Shown here one piece after another: positions 14,452-22,898 of a stretch of 36,242 bases of DNA; position 1 is the first letter of the stretch; each line of letters begins with the position of its first letter. The notes under the pieces are model-generated. The model saw only the letters and a list, made by a program, of their open reading frames with translations. It did not search any database and was not told where the DNA came from. Source of the DNA: QNBT01 sp964563335 (GTDB taxonomy: Bacteria; Planctomycetota; Phycisphaerae; Sedimentisphaerales; Anaerohalosphaeraceae); the NCBI GenBank assembly GCA_964563335.1, contig CAZLWL010000019.1, positions 1 to 36,242 of the forward strand, written 5' to 3'. A program made the translations under genes and the position numbers.

Positions 14452-16036
14452 ACAAGGCAAGAGCAAGCGGGCTTCCGGCCGGCAGCAGTCTGAGCTGGAA
14501 GTTCTGATTCGGGCCCGCTACCCACTGGTTTATGTGGTTACGTGGGAGGAACAGCGGCTGCTCAAGCAGGTCCTCAAGATTGCGTCGCGCCTGAACAAGA
14601 AGGTTTTTGAATGGTCGATTACCATGGGACTTGTCCCGGCAGGGACTTCCATCCAGTCACAGAAACAAAAGGATTCCGCGACGCAGGACCCACTTGTGGC
14701 ACTGGACAATGTTATCGAGCATGTTGAGCCTGCTCTTTATGTGTTTAAGGATTTTCATCCTTTCCTAAAGGGCCAGAACATGTCCGTGATTCGAAGGCTT
14801 CGGGAGATTGCCGAATCTCTCAAGAACACGTATAAAACCATCATTATAGTCAGCCCGATGTTCCAGATTCCCCAGGAGTTGGAGAAGGATTTGACCGTGC
14901 TGGATTTTGACCTGCCGGGAGTAAGAGAATTTGAGGTTCTCCTGAGGCGCATCGTTGAAGAAGTCAAGGACAATCCCAAGCTTAACGTGAAAATAAACGA
15001 ACGGGCGCGAGAGCAGATAGTACACGCCCTGCTCGGTCTGACTCTTTCCGAAGCCGAGAACGTGCTGGCGAAAACCCTGGTTCAGAACCGTGGTCTGGAT
15101 GAAAAGAGTGTCGAGGTAATCCACGGGGAGAAGAAACAGATTATTCGCAAAAGCGGTTTGCTGGAATATTACGATGCTGAAGAAGGCATCGGTTCAGTAG
15201 GCGGCCTGGATGCGCTTAAGGCCTGGCTGGTAAGGCGCGCGGTGGCGTTCACGGACAAGGCGAGGGAGTATGGGCTTCCGGCACCAAAGGGCGTGCTGCT
15301 GTTGGGTGTGCAGGGCTGCGGCAAGAGCCTCATGGCCAAAGCCATAAGCAATACCTGGCAGTTGCCGCTGTTGCGATTCGATATCGGACGTGTGTTCGGC
15401 AGTTTAGTAGGCTCATCGGAAGAGAATATCCGACGGGCCATCAAGGTGGCCGAGTCCGTCTCGCCCGTGGTGCTGTGGCTGGATGAGATTGACAAGGCTT
15501 TTCGAGGCTCACGCGGAAGCGGCGCGAGTACGGACGGGGGGACTTCAGCGAGGGTTTTCGGAACGTTTCTTACGTGGATGTCTGAAAAAGACAAGCCTGT
15601 GTTCGTCGTATCTACAGCTAATGACGTATCGCTCCTCCCGCCGGAGCTGCTGCGTAAAGGTCGTTTCGATGAAATATTCTTTGTGGACCTGCCGTCAACT
15701 TTAGAACGTAAAGAAATATTCCAGGTACACATCGCCAAGCGCAAGATGGACCCATCAGCTTTTGACATTGACAAACTTGCGCAGGTGTCGGGAGGCTACA
15801 GTGGCGCAGAAATAGAAGAGGCTGTCGTAAGCGCTATGTTCGATACGTTTTATGAGAAACGGGAAATGACTACGCAGTGTCTGGTGGACAGCATCCAGCA
15901 GACGGTACCACTTTCCAAGACGATGAGCGAGAACATGGATAAGCTTCGTAAATGGTCGGAAGGTCGGGCTCGGCTTGCCACAAGCAGCGAACTGTTAAAG
16001 GAGCCTGGGGCCGGCAAACGTAAGCTCGAAATATAG
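14420..16036 (+). CDS. Ycf46-like AAA+ ATPase
   Basis: 538 residues from ATG 14420, which follows GGAGA (14406-14410); a frame from 14387 is less likely. The N-terminal half (about 20-250) is the degenerate Ycf46 domain (ELEVLIRARYPLVYVVTWEE ... ALYVFKDFHPFL). The C-terminal half is a classic AAA domain: Walker A GVQGCGKS (296-303), Walker B VVLWLDEIDKAF (about 350), a sensor-1 region VVSTAND, an arginine-finger region RKGRFDEIFF, and a helical lid (VSGGYSGAEIEEAVVSAMFD). Ycf46 is known from cyanobacteria and plastids and is linked to adaptation of carbon uptake and photosynthesis. In non-phototrophs its role is unknown. The next two genes are its usual partners. Confidence 0.9.
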   Translation: MAETKAKTTSEQGKSKRASGRQQSELEVLIRARYPLVYVVTWEEQRLLKQVLKIASRLNKKVFEWSITMGLVPAGTSIQSQKQKDSATQDPLVALDNVIEHVEPALYVFKDFHPFLKGQNMSVIRRLREIAESLKNTYKTIIIVSPMFQIPQELEKDLTVLDFDLPGVREFEVLLRRIVEEVKDNPKLNVKINERAREQIVHALLGLTLSEAENVLAKTLVQNRGLDEKSVEVIHGEKKQIIRKSGLLEYYDAEEGIGSVGGLDALKAWLVRRAVAFTDKAREYGLPAPKGVLLLGVQGCGKSLMAKAISNTWQLPLLRFDIGRVFGSLVGSSEENIRRAIKVAESVSPVVLWLDEIDKAFRGSRGSGASTDGGTSARVFGTFLTWMSEKDKPVFVVSTANDVSLLPPELLRKGRFDEIFFVDLPSTLERKEIFQVHIAKRKMDPSAFDIDKLAQVSGGYSGAEIEEAVVSAMFDTFYEKREMTTQCLVDSIQQTVPLSKTMSENMDKLRKWSEGRARLATSSELLKEPGAGKRKLEI

Positions 16037-16070
16037 CTGTTATTGATTGTGTGGAAAGGAGTGTCTTTAT

Positions 16071-16541
16071 ATGAGTACAGTGGTGATATTGACTCCCATT
16101 ATCATAAGTAGCTGGCCGGCCATCACCGCAGCAGTAGCCGGTGCAGCCGCCGGATTGGGGCTGATGGTTAAGGAATCGGTCAAAGAAGCCGTTCAAGAGG
16201 CTGAGGTGGAAGTTGAACAGTCTGTGGAAGTGGAATTGGCAGATAGTGAAGTAATTGCTGAGAACCTCGCCACGAGCAAGGAAATCGTTCTTACAAAGGC
16301 GGACCTGAAAATTCGTGTTGGGCGGGATGAACGGGGGCGCTGCACCGTGTGTGCGACGGGCAAGGGTCGGAGCAAGGCCGAGTTGAAGCAGATTGCCGAG
16401 GACTTCGCTCAAAAAATGACACAGTGCTTTGTTTATAATCGAGTCATGAGCGAGTTGAAAAGCAGGGACTTTCAAGTCATCAATGAAGAAGTAATGGAAG
16501 ATGAAAGTGTCAGGATACATGTCCGACGTTGGGTGGATTAG
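16071..16541 (+). CDS. Ycf35/DUF1257-like protein
   Basis: 156 residues; ATG 16071 follows AAAGGAG (16056-16062). The N-terminus is hydrophobic (ILTPIIISSWPAITAAVAGA AAGLGLM region, about 6-32), then an acidic Glu/Val-rich linker (about 38-65). The C-terminal part (VYNRVMSELKSRDFQVINEE ... RIHVRRWVD) resembles the end of Ycf35/DUF1257 proteins. In cyanobacteria and planctomycetes, DUF1257 lies between Ycf46 and DUF2997, exactly as here, which supports the call. The hydrophobic N-terminus could place it at the membrane with the rhomboid-like and peptidase-like neighbours (inference). Biochemical function is unknown. Confidence 0.7.
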   Translation: MSTVVILTPIIISSWPAITAAVAGAAAGLGLMVKESVKEAVQEAEVEVEQSVEVELADSEVIAENLATSKEIVLTKADLKIRVGRDERGRCTVCATGKGRSKAELKQIAEDFAQKMTQCFVYNRVMSELKSRDFQVINEEVMEDESVRIHVRRWVD

Positions 16542-16544
16542 ATT

Positions 16545-16757
16545 ATGGCGCAGCACGATGTAGAAATTACAATATCACAGACCGGTGAGGTGAAGGTTCA
16601 CGTCAAAGGGGTAAAGGGCAAAGGGTGCCTGGAATATGCAAAATGGCTGGCGCGAGTTGTCGGCCGGGTCAAGGACCAGCAACTGACGAGCGAATACTAT
16701 GAGCCTGAAACGAAGGCCGGAATCGACCTCACACAGGACCTGAATATACAAGAGTGA
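16545..16757 (+). CDS. DUF2997 family protein
   Basis: 70 residues, starting 3 bp after the previous stop. It matches the DUF2997 pattern: a short beta-rich start (DVEITISQTGEVKVHVKGVK), then GKGCLEYAKWL and an SEYYEPE ending. DUF2997 almost always accompanies DUF1257 and Ycf46. Its activity is unknown. Tight spacing implies co-translation with its neighbours. Confidence 0.85.
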   Translation: MAQHDVEITISQTGEVKVHVKGVKGKGCLEYAKWLARVVGRVKDQQLTSEYYEPETKAGIDLTQDLNIQE

Positions 16758-16763
16758 TGGAAT

Positions 16764-17798
16764 ATGCGCTGCCCCAGGTGTGAATTTGAGAATATGCCGG
16801 GCCGGAGTACGTGCTTCAAGTGCGGCTCTACTCTTGCACAAAAGGCGGATTCGGTTGAAGTGGACCCCCCGCGGATGGCGAGATGGAAGAGGCCGCTGCG
16901 GTGCACCCTTAGATGGTTAAGGTCATTTCACCTGATACCTTCAGGTGGTATCAGTATTCCTGTGCCACCGTGGCTGAGCCAATTTTCCCGCGAAGGCCTT
17001 TTCGGGATTTTGCTGTCGGTCATTCCGGGTTTGGCTCATTTGTTGCAGGGCCGCTTCAGAGAGATTCGCTGGTATGTCCTGGCGTGGTTTGTTTTGTTAG
17101 TCGGGGGCTTGTTTCTTTACGGTGGCACTTTTGGATTATGCCTTTTGGGTCTTGCGGTAGGATTGCATGCGTGGATTGCAATTCACAGCGCTCTTATAAA
17201 ACAAGTGACCAGTTTTGGACACAGGGCATTTGCCCTTGCGCTGGTGAGCCTGGGTGTGCTTGTAGTTTACAGAAACATAGGCGGTCTAATCTTCAGGAAT
17301 CTTACAGGCGGCCACAGCAGTGTTACGGTTCCATATCACAGGATAGAGGCGGGTGATTACCTGCTCGCAAGCCGCAGCAGACTCAGAAGTGAACCGGTGA
17401 CCCGCGGGGCATTTGTCCTGGCATCTCTTGAAGACACACGTCGCGGAATTGGACTCATTATGTCGGGAGGACGTCGTGATATGGGGATAGTTCAAGTTGT
17501 GGGCCTGCCTGGTGAAAAGCTCAAAATCAAGGGCAATGCCTTTTGGATTAACGATGAGCAACTGGACGCGGAGAAATATCCGCTGCCCGCATGGTTGCAC
17601 AATATGACGATGTCGGTTACAATCCCAAATAGCAGTTATTTTGTCAGTGCGGCTTACAATATTGAGGCCCACGGTCGGGGCCTTGAGGCCCTTGATGTGA
17701 GAGAGGTCTGTATAGTCGGCTCCGGTAGTTTCGAGGCCAAAGCATTCATGCGATGGATGCCGCTGATGCGGCGAGGATTTATCAGGGATACGGAATGA
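16764..17798 (+). CDS. Zinc-ribbon membrane protein with inactive signal-peptidase-like (S26) domain
   Basis: 344 residues. A zinc ribbon comes first (CPRC at 3-6, CFKC at 17-20), then a basic linker, four predicted membrane helices (about 78-97, 103-122, 124-142, 154-171), then an S26-like domain (about 185-330). Recognisable S26 boxes are EAGDYLLASR (195-204), VVGLPGEKLKIKG (245-257) and an SAAYN/LDVREV stretch for box E. Type I signal peptidases need Ser in box B (SMxPT) and Lys in box D (KRVxGLPGD). Here box B is TVPYHR and the Lys position is Val243, so catalysis is not expected. It is probably an envelope scaffold or cargo-binding protein (inference). It starts 6 bp after DUF2997 and overlaps the next gene by 4 bp (ATGA). 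Confidence 0.75.
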   Translation: MRCPRCEFENMPGRSTCFKCGSTLAQKADSVEVDPPRMARWKRPLRCTLRWLRSFHLIPSGGISIPVPPWLSQFSREGLFGILLSVIPGLAHLLQGRFREIRWYVLAWFVLLVGGLFLYGGTFGLCLLGLAVGLHAWIAIHSALIKQVTSFGHRAFALALVSLGVLVVYRNIGGLIFRNLTGGHSSVTVPYHRIEAGDYLLASRSRLRSEPVTRGAFVLASLEDTRRGIGLIMSGGRRDMGIVQVVGLPGEKLKIKGNAFWINDEQLDAEKYPLPAWLHNMTMSVTIPNSSYFVSAAYNIEAHGRGLEALDVREVCIVGSGSFEAKAFMRWMPLMRRGFIRDTE

Positions 17799-18565
17799 AT
17801 CGGTTTACAAGTCTCGAATTTGGCGATGCCGAAGGTGCAAACCGCCGTGAAGACAGGGGAGAGCAAATTCGAGACGAGGCCTTCTTTTACAAAAGAGCTG
17901 TAACATGCTGGCTTGGGGGCGACTTCGAGTTGGCCCTTAGAAACTACTCCAGAGCGCTCGAAAAGAATTGCAGTTTTTTTGAGGCGTGGACCGGCCAGAT
18001 ACTGATGCTGCTGGAGTTGGGTGAATATCCCGAGGCAATAGTATGGGCAGACAAGGCCCTTGAGTTGTTTCCGGAACATCCGGAGCTTTTCGCAGCCAAA
18101 GCAGCGGCTTTCTGTAGGGATGCTAAATTTGACAAAGCAATGGCTTTTTCAGACAATTCGGTTTCCAAAGAGAACATTACGTCAAGGGTATGGCTGGCCA
18201 GGGCCGAGGTATTAATGAAACGCAAAAGCCGAATAGCAGAAAGCTGTGTCAGCAAGGCAATGAGTATTGCCGGAAATTCCGCAGGCGTTATAGGTTTGGA
18301 AGCAGGTCGGTTATTGAGGCGCAGCCGCAAATACTCTGCTGCTTTGGAATACCTGAACGGTTCGATAAGAGCTTTTCCAAAATCCGCTCTGGCGTGGTTT
18401 GAACTCGGGTGCTGCCAGGACAGTATTGGATTTTCCGAGGCCCGGGTGTCCCTGAAAGAAAGCCTGAATCTCCGTCCCAAGTGGGAGCTTGCCGAAGCGC
18501 GTCTGCGGAGTTGCAGTGGCAAGGGGCCGCTTCGGCGACTATTTAACAGGATTTTCGGCAGATAA
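17795..18565 (+). CDS. TPR-repeat protein
   Basis: 256 residues. ATG 17795 overlaps the preceding stop as ATGA, a sign of translational coupling; a longer frame from 17753 is less likely. Tetratricopeptide repeats span about 25-240, for example AVTCWLGGDFELALRNYSRA, ILMLLELGEYPEAIVWADKA and SALAWFELGCCQDSIGFSEA. No signal peptide is present, so it is cytoplasmic. The C-terminus is basic (PLRRLFNRIFGR), possibly an amphipathic membrane-contact helix. TPR proteins scaffold complexes. Here it lies between a membrane protein and a PilT motor, suggesting an adaptor role (inference). Confidence 0.85.
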   Translation: MNRFTSLEFGDAEGANRREDRGEQIRDEAFFYKRAVTCWLGGDFELALRNYSRALEKNCSFFEAWTGQILMLLELGEYPEAIVWADKALELFPEHPELFAAKAAAFCRDAKFDKAMAFSDNSVSKENITSRVWLARAEVLMKRKSRIAESCVSKAMSIAGNSAGVIGLEAGRLLRRSRKYSAALEYLNGSIRAFPKSALAWFELGCCQDSIGFSEARVSLKESLNLRPKWELAEARLRSCSGKGPLRRLFNRIFGR

Positions 18566-18568
18566 GTT

Positions 18569-19666
18569 ATGGCTATATCGGCGGAAATGCAGCGTATACT
18601 CGCACTTGCTCGGCGTTCAGATGCTTCCGATATTCATATCGTTGCAGGCCTGCCGCCGTTGTTTAGGATAAACGGGGAGATTATCCTTGCCGATGCGCCG
18701 CCTCTTGACAGGGATAATACCAAAAGGTTGTGCTACAGCCTTCTCAATGAGGAGCAGCAGAAGGTATTTGAGCGGGACTGGCAAATCTGCTGCAGCGTAT
18801 TTGATGATAAGTTCGGGCGCTTCCGAGTTTCCATTTATTACAAGGCGAATAATGCAGAAATGGCGTTGCGCCTGGTGATGGCTGACATCAAAACGCGCGA
18901 TGCACTGCATCTGCCGGAGCAAATAGAAGACTTTACTCGATTGGCGAGTGGTCTTGTACTTGTAACCGGCCCCACCGGCAGCGGCAAGACTACGACGATG
19001 AATTTCATGATTGACCTTATAAATAGTGAGCGCCGTTGCAAAATCATAACTATTGAAGACCCGGTCGAATACGTTCACCCCCAGAAGAAAGCCGTCATTG
19101 TACAGCAGGAGTTGTATGTTGACGTAAAGTCTTTTGCCGTGGCGTTAATACACGTTCTTCGCCAGGACCCCGATGTGATATGCATTGGAGAGATGCGCGA
19201 CCTGGACACGACTGCTACAGCCCTGACGGCGGCGGAAACAGGCCATCTGGTTATCGCTACGTGTCATACACCGAATACGTTCCAGACCGTAGAACGCATC
19301 GTGTCGGTTTTTCCCGACAACCAGCGTTCGCAGGTCGTAACGCAATTGGCAAATTGTCTCAAAGGTATTTTAGCCCAACGACTCGTGCCTTCTGCAGACA
19401 AGAAACGCCGGGTACTCGCCACTGAATTGCTTCTGGTGAATGCACCGGCAAGGAGGCATATCCGCGAAAATGAGTTTCATCAGCTTATAAGTGTGATTCA
19501 GATTGGTCGGCGCCAGGGGATGCACTCGATGGATGATTCACTTTTCGAACTCTATGAGTCGGGCGAAATAACCTACGATGCGGCCGTTAATAATTCGCAT
19601 GACTCGGCAGAAATGCGTAAAAGGATTCACCGGGATAGTAGCAGCGCCGAAGAACAAGGTGGCTGA
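18569..19666 (+). CDS. PilT-like ATPase (operon copy)
   Basis: 365 residues, starting 3 bp after the TPR stop. Seen: the PilT N-terminal signature SDASDIHIVAGLPPLFRINGE (split across residues 17-37), Walker A GPTGSGKT (about 134-141), Asp box IITIEDPVEYVHP, Walker B with CIGEMRDLDT, and His box TAAETGHLVIATCHT. It should hydrolyse ATP as a hexamer. It differs clearly from the PilT at 2237. It is last in an operon that contains no pilus structural genes, so its substrate machine is either encoded elsewhere or is the membrane complex of this operon (inference). Confidence 0.9.
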   Translation: MAISAEMQRILALARRSDASDIHIVAGLPPLFRINGEIILADAPPLDRDNTKRLCYSLLNEEQQKVFERDWQICCSVFDDKFGRFRVSIYYKANNAEMALRLVMADIKTRDALHLPEQIEDFTRLASGLVLVTGPTGSGKTTTMNFMIDLINSERRCKIITIEDPVEYVHPQKKAVIVQQELYVDVKSFAVALIHVLRQDPDVICIGEMRDLDTTATALTAAETGHLVIATCHTPNTFQTVERIVSVFPDNQRSQVVTQLANCLKGILAQRLVPSADKKRRVLATELLLVNAPARRHIRENEFHQLISVIQIGRRQGMHSMDDSLFELYESGEITYDAAVNNSHDSAEMRKRIHRDSSSAEEQGG

Positions 19667-19675
19667 GGAATTTGG

Positions 19676-19749
19676 GCGCCCGTAGCTCAATTGGATAGAG
19701 TCGCGGACTTCGAATCCGAAGGTTGCAGGTTCGAGTCCTGCCGGGCGCG
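19676..19749 (+). tRNA. tRNA-Arg (anticodon TCG)
   Basis: A 74-nt cloverleaf. The acceptor stem is GCGCCCG (19676-19682) with CGGGCGC (19742-19748) and discriminator G. The D arm is GCTC...GAGT, the anticodon loop CTTCGAA gives TCG, and the T arm is GCAGG TTCGAGT CCTGC. The first anticodon-stem pair is a G-A mismatch. CCA is not encoded. It lies 9 bp after the PilT stop codon and may be co-transcribed with that operon. Confidence 0.93.
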
Positions 19750-19758
19750 TTGTGTTCG

Positions 19759-19790
19759 GCCCTGTTGTCAGATGATGACAGGGCTTTTTT
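19759..19790 (+). terminator. Rho-independent terminator after tRNA-Arg
   Basis: GCCCTGT (19759-19765) pairs with ACAGGGC (19778-19784), with additional TCA/TGA pairing inside, followed by six T residues. It probably ends the tRNA and operon transcript. Confidence 0.85.
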
Positions 19791-19912
19791 CTTTGCGCCC
19801 ATGGCCCAAAAGAGCCCGCGAAGCGGCTCCACATTCGATGTTGAGCAACGCGAAATCTTGAGCTTTGCGAAATCCCGATACCTCGGGGCCGATACCTCGG
19901 GGACCTGTCGGG

Positions 19913-20000
19913 GTTGAACGTGTAGGCGATGAAAAGGTTTCTGTTTTTATCATAAGAGACACCCTTATATTTTGACCACTTATTGCGGTAGATTATCATA
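19913..20000 (-). pseudogene. AP2-domain fragment of an HNH-AP2 endonuclease
   Basis: The minus strand reads YRNKWSKYKGVSYDKNRNLF then IAYTFN, matching the SRYKGVCWNKYAKKF segment of the HNH-AP2 gene at 3887-4294. Only about 28 residues remain, embedded in repeat DNA. It indicates that these endonuclease genes have spread and decayed in this genome. Confidence 0.6.
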
Positions 20001-20309
20001 TTTCGATGAAATTGGCCGCTGCCTTTAGGCAGGAACACCCTTGAGGGTGAAACGATCCTGCCTTTGGGCGGTAAAGATCTGAATATTTGGGTTTGATTGG
20101 GTTTGTTTTCGGCATGTCTGCGAAGGCGTTTATTTTCACAATCCTTTGTTATACCCTTAAGGGTAAAAAACTCCCGCGAGTGGGATTGTCCCGGCGCGCC
20201 GGGATAAAGGCTCTTACCCGCGAGCAAACGGGAGGATTCAACTGGTAGCACTATAACAGTATTTATGTTCATTTTGGGCCTCCATCTACCTTCAGGTAGT
20301 AAGGATCTG

Positions 20310-20352
20310 GGTTTGAATTGGGTTTGTTTGGGTTTGAATTGGGTTTGTTTTT
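20310..20352 (+). repeat. 21-bp tandem repeat GGGTTTGAATTGGGTTTGTTT
   Basis: Two adjacent identical 21-bp units; a related unit is at about 20091-20111 and a partial one at about 20430-20441. This is low-complexity intergenic repeat DNA. Confidence 0.7.
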
Positions 20353-21182
20353 GCGGGGATTGTGAGGCCATATTTCTTCGTAATTGGTTATTGTAACAGC
20401 ACTTACGTTCATTTGGGCTTCCCGCAAATTGGGTTTGTTTTGCATAATTACCTCATAGTTATGAGGTGCAGAGGACAGAAAACAGATAACAGAGGACAGA
20501 AAACGACTAAATTCTCGATTCTCCCGCCTTCGTATAGTGTATAAGGGGTTTAGGTTGCTGACCATTCGACTTTTCCATCGACCAGTTGCTAACGATTAAA
20601 TTTGACTGGGCCTGACGGGCCTAAGACTTGCCGACCTGGGCTGAAACTTCCGCCTGCTGGCGGTGCTGCCGTTTGCCTGCTTCCGCCGTCGCACAAGGCT
20701 ATGGCGGACAAGTGCAAACATGGGCGGTATTATACCAAATTACAAACAAAAGTCAAGAAAAAAATTGGCCACAGAGATCACAGAGCTCACAGAGATTCAA
20801 TAAAAAGCAACCACAGATGGACGCGGATTTCGCAGATTACACTGAATTGTTGGTTGGCTTGGGTAGTCTTGGTTTGGCCCGGCTGGATGTGAACATCCGC
20901 CAAAGCCAGAACCTTCGACCACAGGCCATTTCCACGAATGGCCGGCAAAAATTTTGCAAGCAAGCCAAAAAGAGTTGGTAGTTCGTTGTTCGTTGTTCGT
21001 AGGATTTTTTTTGCCACCCCATTAGAAAAAGATAATGCACGTTTCTAACGGGGTAAACAGAGATACGAGATACGCTGCCCCAACGGGGCGGTAGTGGGCA
21101 AAAAGCCTAAAATAACCGCTAAAACACCCTTTAGGGTGAAACGATAATGCCTTCAGGGCCGAAAGATTTTTCAAAATTTATA

Positions 21183-21211
21183 TTGACAAGGTGATTGCTT
21201 ATGGTTATTGT
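21183..21211 (+). promoter_or_regulatory. Candidate sigma70 promoter for the Sel1/FRG island
   Basis: A perfect -35 TTGACA (21183-21188), a 17-bp spacer, and TATTGT (21206-21211). It lies about 290 bp upstream of the Sel1-repeat gene. Confidence 0.35.
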
Positions 21212-21499
21212 GAGTATTTACGAATTAGCTTATGATTTATCGCAGGAACGAAGGTGAGTAAACCCGATTTTGGAAAAGGTTTTGAGAGGCAAAAATGTAC
21301 CGGACACCTTTAATTTACCCTGGGGTGGCGCACTTGAAGAAAACCAAAAAGAAGGCGAAGAAGAAGACCTTATATCTAAGCTTAGATCAGTTGGTTTTTC
21401 AAGAACTTCATGCTAATCTCTGGGAAGGCGTAAACTCAGAGTTTTATCCCCTGCCCCTGAGAAGAACGTTCTGGAAGACAGTGGATTCCAGAGGATATT

Positions 21500-22807
21500 A
21501 TGAAAAAGACAGTAATAGCTTCAATGTTAGTATCAACACAGTTCCTTGGCTTATTCCCATCGCTATCAGTTGGTGATAAACAGGCCAAGGAACGTGATGA
21601 TGTCGCTCTTGAAATCATGACAGCCGAGGTCATGGTTGGCCAATTGGAGAAGATGCCGCGATCAACTGATGATGAAAGAAACGCATGGGCTGGTTTATTT
21701 ATGGATATTCAGGACCGGTTCAGTAAAATCGTCACTTATGAGACGAGCGATAACCTGAAGCTGTGGGTAGTTATAGGAAGATGGGCAACAGCCGAAGGCA
21801 TATCGGATAAGTCACCATACGCAAAAGCGCCTTTCTTCCATATCCAAAGGCTTCGGCCGGACTACCAAAAGGATGAAGAACTAATCCGCCTGATGGCGAA
21901 ACTAAATGCCATTAGGAACAAGGAAGTCGAAAGCTTAGTAATAGACGGATATCGTAACTTTGTCTATCTATTCGAGGAATGTGATACTGGTGACGCAGGA
22001 ATTCAGCTTGAGATTGGACGGGCGTACGAGGGCTACGGACTCTGGCGCAATTATACGGAAGCTGTAAAGTGGTATAAGCGAGCAGCGGCGGCGGGAAATG
22101 CTGACGCGATTGGTGAACTTGGTGGCAATTATCTAATCGGCACAGGCTTGGAAGAGAACGAGGATGCTGGCGTAAAACTCCTGAATGAAGCGGTTACAAA
22201 AGGCAACGCAGGCGCTGCTTATCAACTTGGACGGTACTATCTACCTGACAACCCTTTCGCTAAACGCTGGAAACGAATGGCCGACAGGAAGAAGGCTATT
22301 GAAATGTTTTGCATTGCCGCCGAGAGAGGTTCAAGTGGGGCCTTAGTTGCCTTGGCTGAGGAATATGTCAAGGTTGACAACGGAACTGAGGCGTTAAGAT
22401 GGGCTAATGGCGGCGATGAACCAGACCCGAACAACAAGATTGAGCACCGGCGTTGGGAAAGAAACCGTTCCAAGGCTGATAATCGGGGAATGTGCTCATA
22501 CATCAAGGGGGAAGTTTACGCACTTGGAATTGGCGAGATTGAACAGGACTTGACCCGGGCGAAGGAACTGTTTGAGGAATCGTATCGAAAACGCAATTTT
22601 GAAGCAGCTGTGGCGCTGGCTACAATGTACAGGCAGAGTATTGGAGTGAAGTTTGATGTGAATAACGTCATTATTGCCGAGCAGTGGAAAAGCAAAGCCG
22701 TAAAGCTCTTTGGCTTCTCTGATTCATACGTTGACGGAAAAATCAGGGCTTTTGAGAAAAAATTGCTGGAAGCGTCAATGCCTTCCCTCAGCAAAAAGAG
22801 TAAATAA
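21500..22807 (+). CDS. Secreted Sel1-repeat (TPR-like) protein
   Basis: 435 residues. ATG 21500 follows an AGAGG (21490-21494). Residues 1-24 form a signal peptide (MKKTVIASMLVSTQFLGLFP ... SVG). After a helical region (about 30-160), several Sel1-like repeats follow: YEGYGLWRNYTEAVKWYKRA with AAAGNADAIGELG, NEDAGVKLLNEAVTKGNAGA, KAIEMFCIAAERGSSGALVA, and DLTRAKELFEESYRKRNFEA. Sel1 proteins mediate protein-protein contacts, often in signalling or effector roles. The predicted location is periplasmic or extracellular. It lies 92 bp upstream of the broken FRG gene on the same strand, in an island flanked by TTTAATTTACCC motifs, so the pair may have been acquired together. Confidence 0.8.
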   Translation: MKKTVIASMLVSTQFLGLFPSLSVGDKQAKERDDVALEIMTAEVMVGQLEKMPRSTDDERNAWAGLFMDIQDRFSKIVTYETSDNLKLWVVIGRWATAEGISDKSPYAKAPFFHIQRLRPDYQKDEELIRLMAKLNAIRNKEVESLVIDGYRNFVYLFEECDTGDAGIQLEIGRAYEGYGLWRNYTEAVKWYKRAAAAGNADAIGELGGNYLIGTGLEENEDAGVKLLNEAVTKGNAGAAYQLGRYYLPDNPFAKRWKRMADRKKAIEMFCIAAERGSSGALVALAEEYVKVDNGTEALRWANGGDEPDPNNKIEHRRWERNRSKADNRGMCSYIKGEVYALGIGEIEQDLTRAKELFEESYRKRNFEAAVALATMYRQSIGVKFDVNNVIIAEQWKSKAVKLFGFSDSYVDGKIRAFEKKLLEASMPSLSKKSK

Positions 22808-22898
22808 ATAGGCTATTGTTTACATGATGCGTTGATAACACATTGATATCTGCAAATACTTTGGGGGTTGAACTTTTAAGAAGAAAAAGGGTCAATCT

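Larger units (their letters stand above)
19791..21182. other. Dispersed-repeat region
   Basis: No intact gene. Contents: an AP2-domain remnant (19913-20000); copies of an ACACCCTT-AGGGTGAAACGAT motif (about 20025 and 21123); GGGTTTGAATTGGGTTTGTTT units (about 20090-20110 and 20310-20350); one GGCTATGGCGGACAAG copy (about 20697-20712); and a CACAGAGATCACAGAG-type repeat followed by an ACAGATGGACGCGG motif (about 20770-20825). Long minus-strand frames across this region are readings through repeats and through the tRNA. Confidence 0.6.

Noticed and set aside
19676..19749. tRNA-Arg as an integration site for the downstream island
   Set aside because: No integrase is present and I see no repeated 3' tRNA end downstream. 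The following DNA looks like accumulated short repeats.
19538..20371. Minus-strand 277-codon open frame
   Set aside because: It runs antisense through the end of PilT, the tRNA-Arg and several repeats. The tRNA part gives a well-known false peptide, and only the AP2 piece (19913-20000) is of coding origin.
21295..21576. 93-codon plus frame upstream of the Sel1 gene
   Set aside because: It begins inside a repeat-like TGTACCGGACACC element and overlaps the Sel1 start in another frame. The sequence is Lys-rich with no family. It cannot be called a gene.
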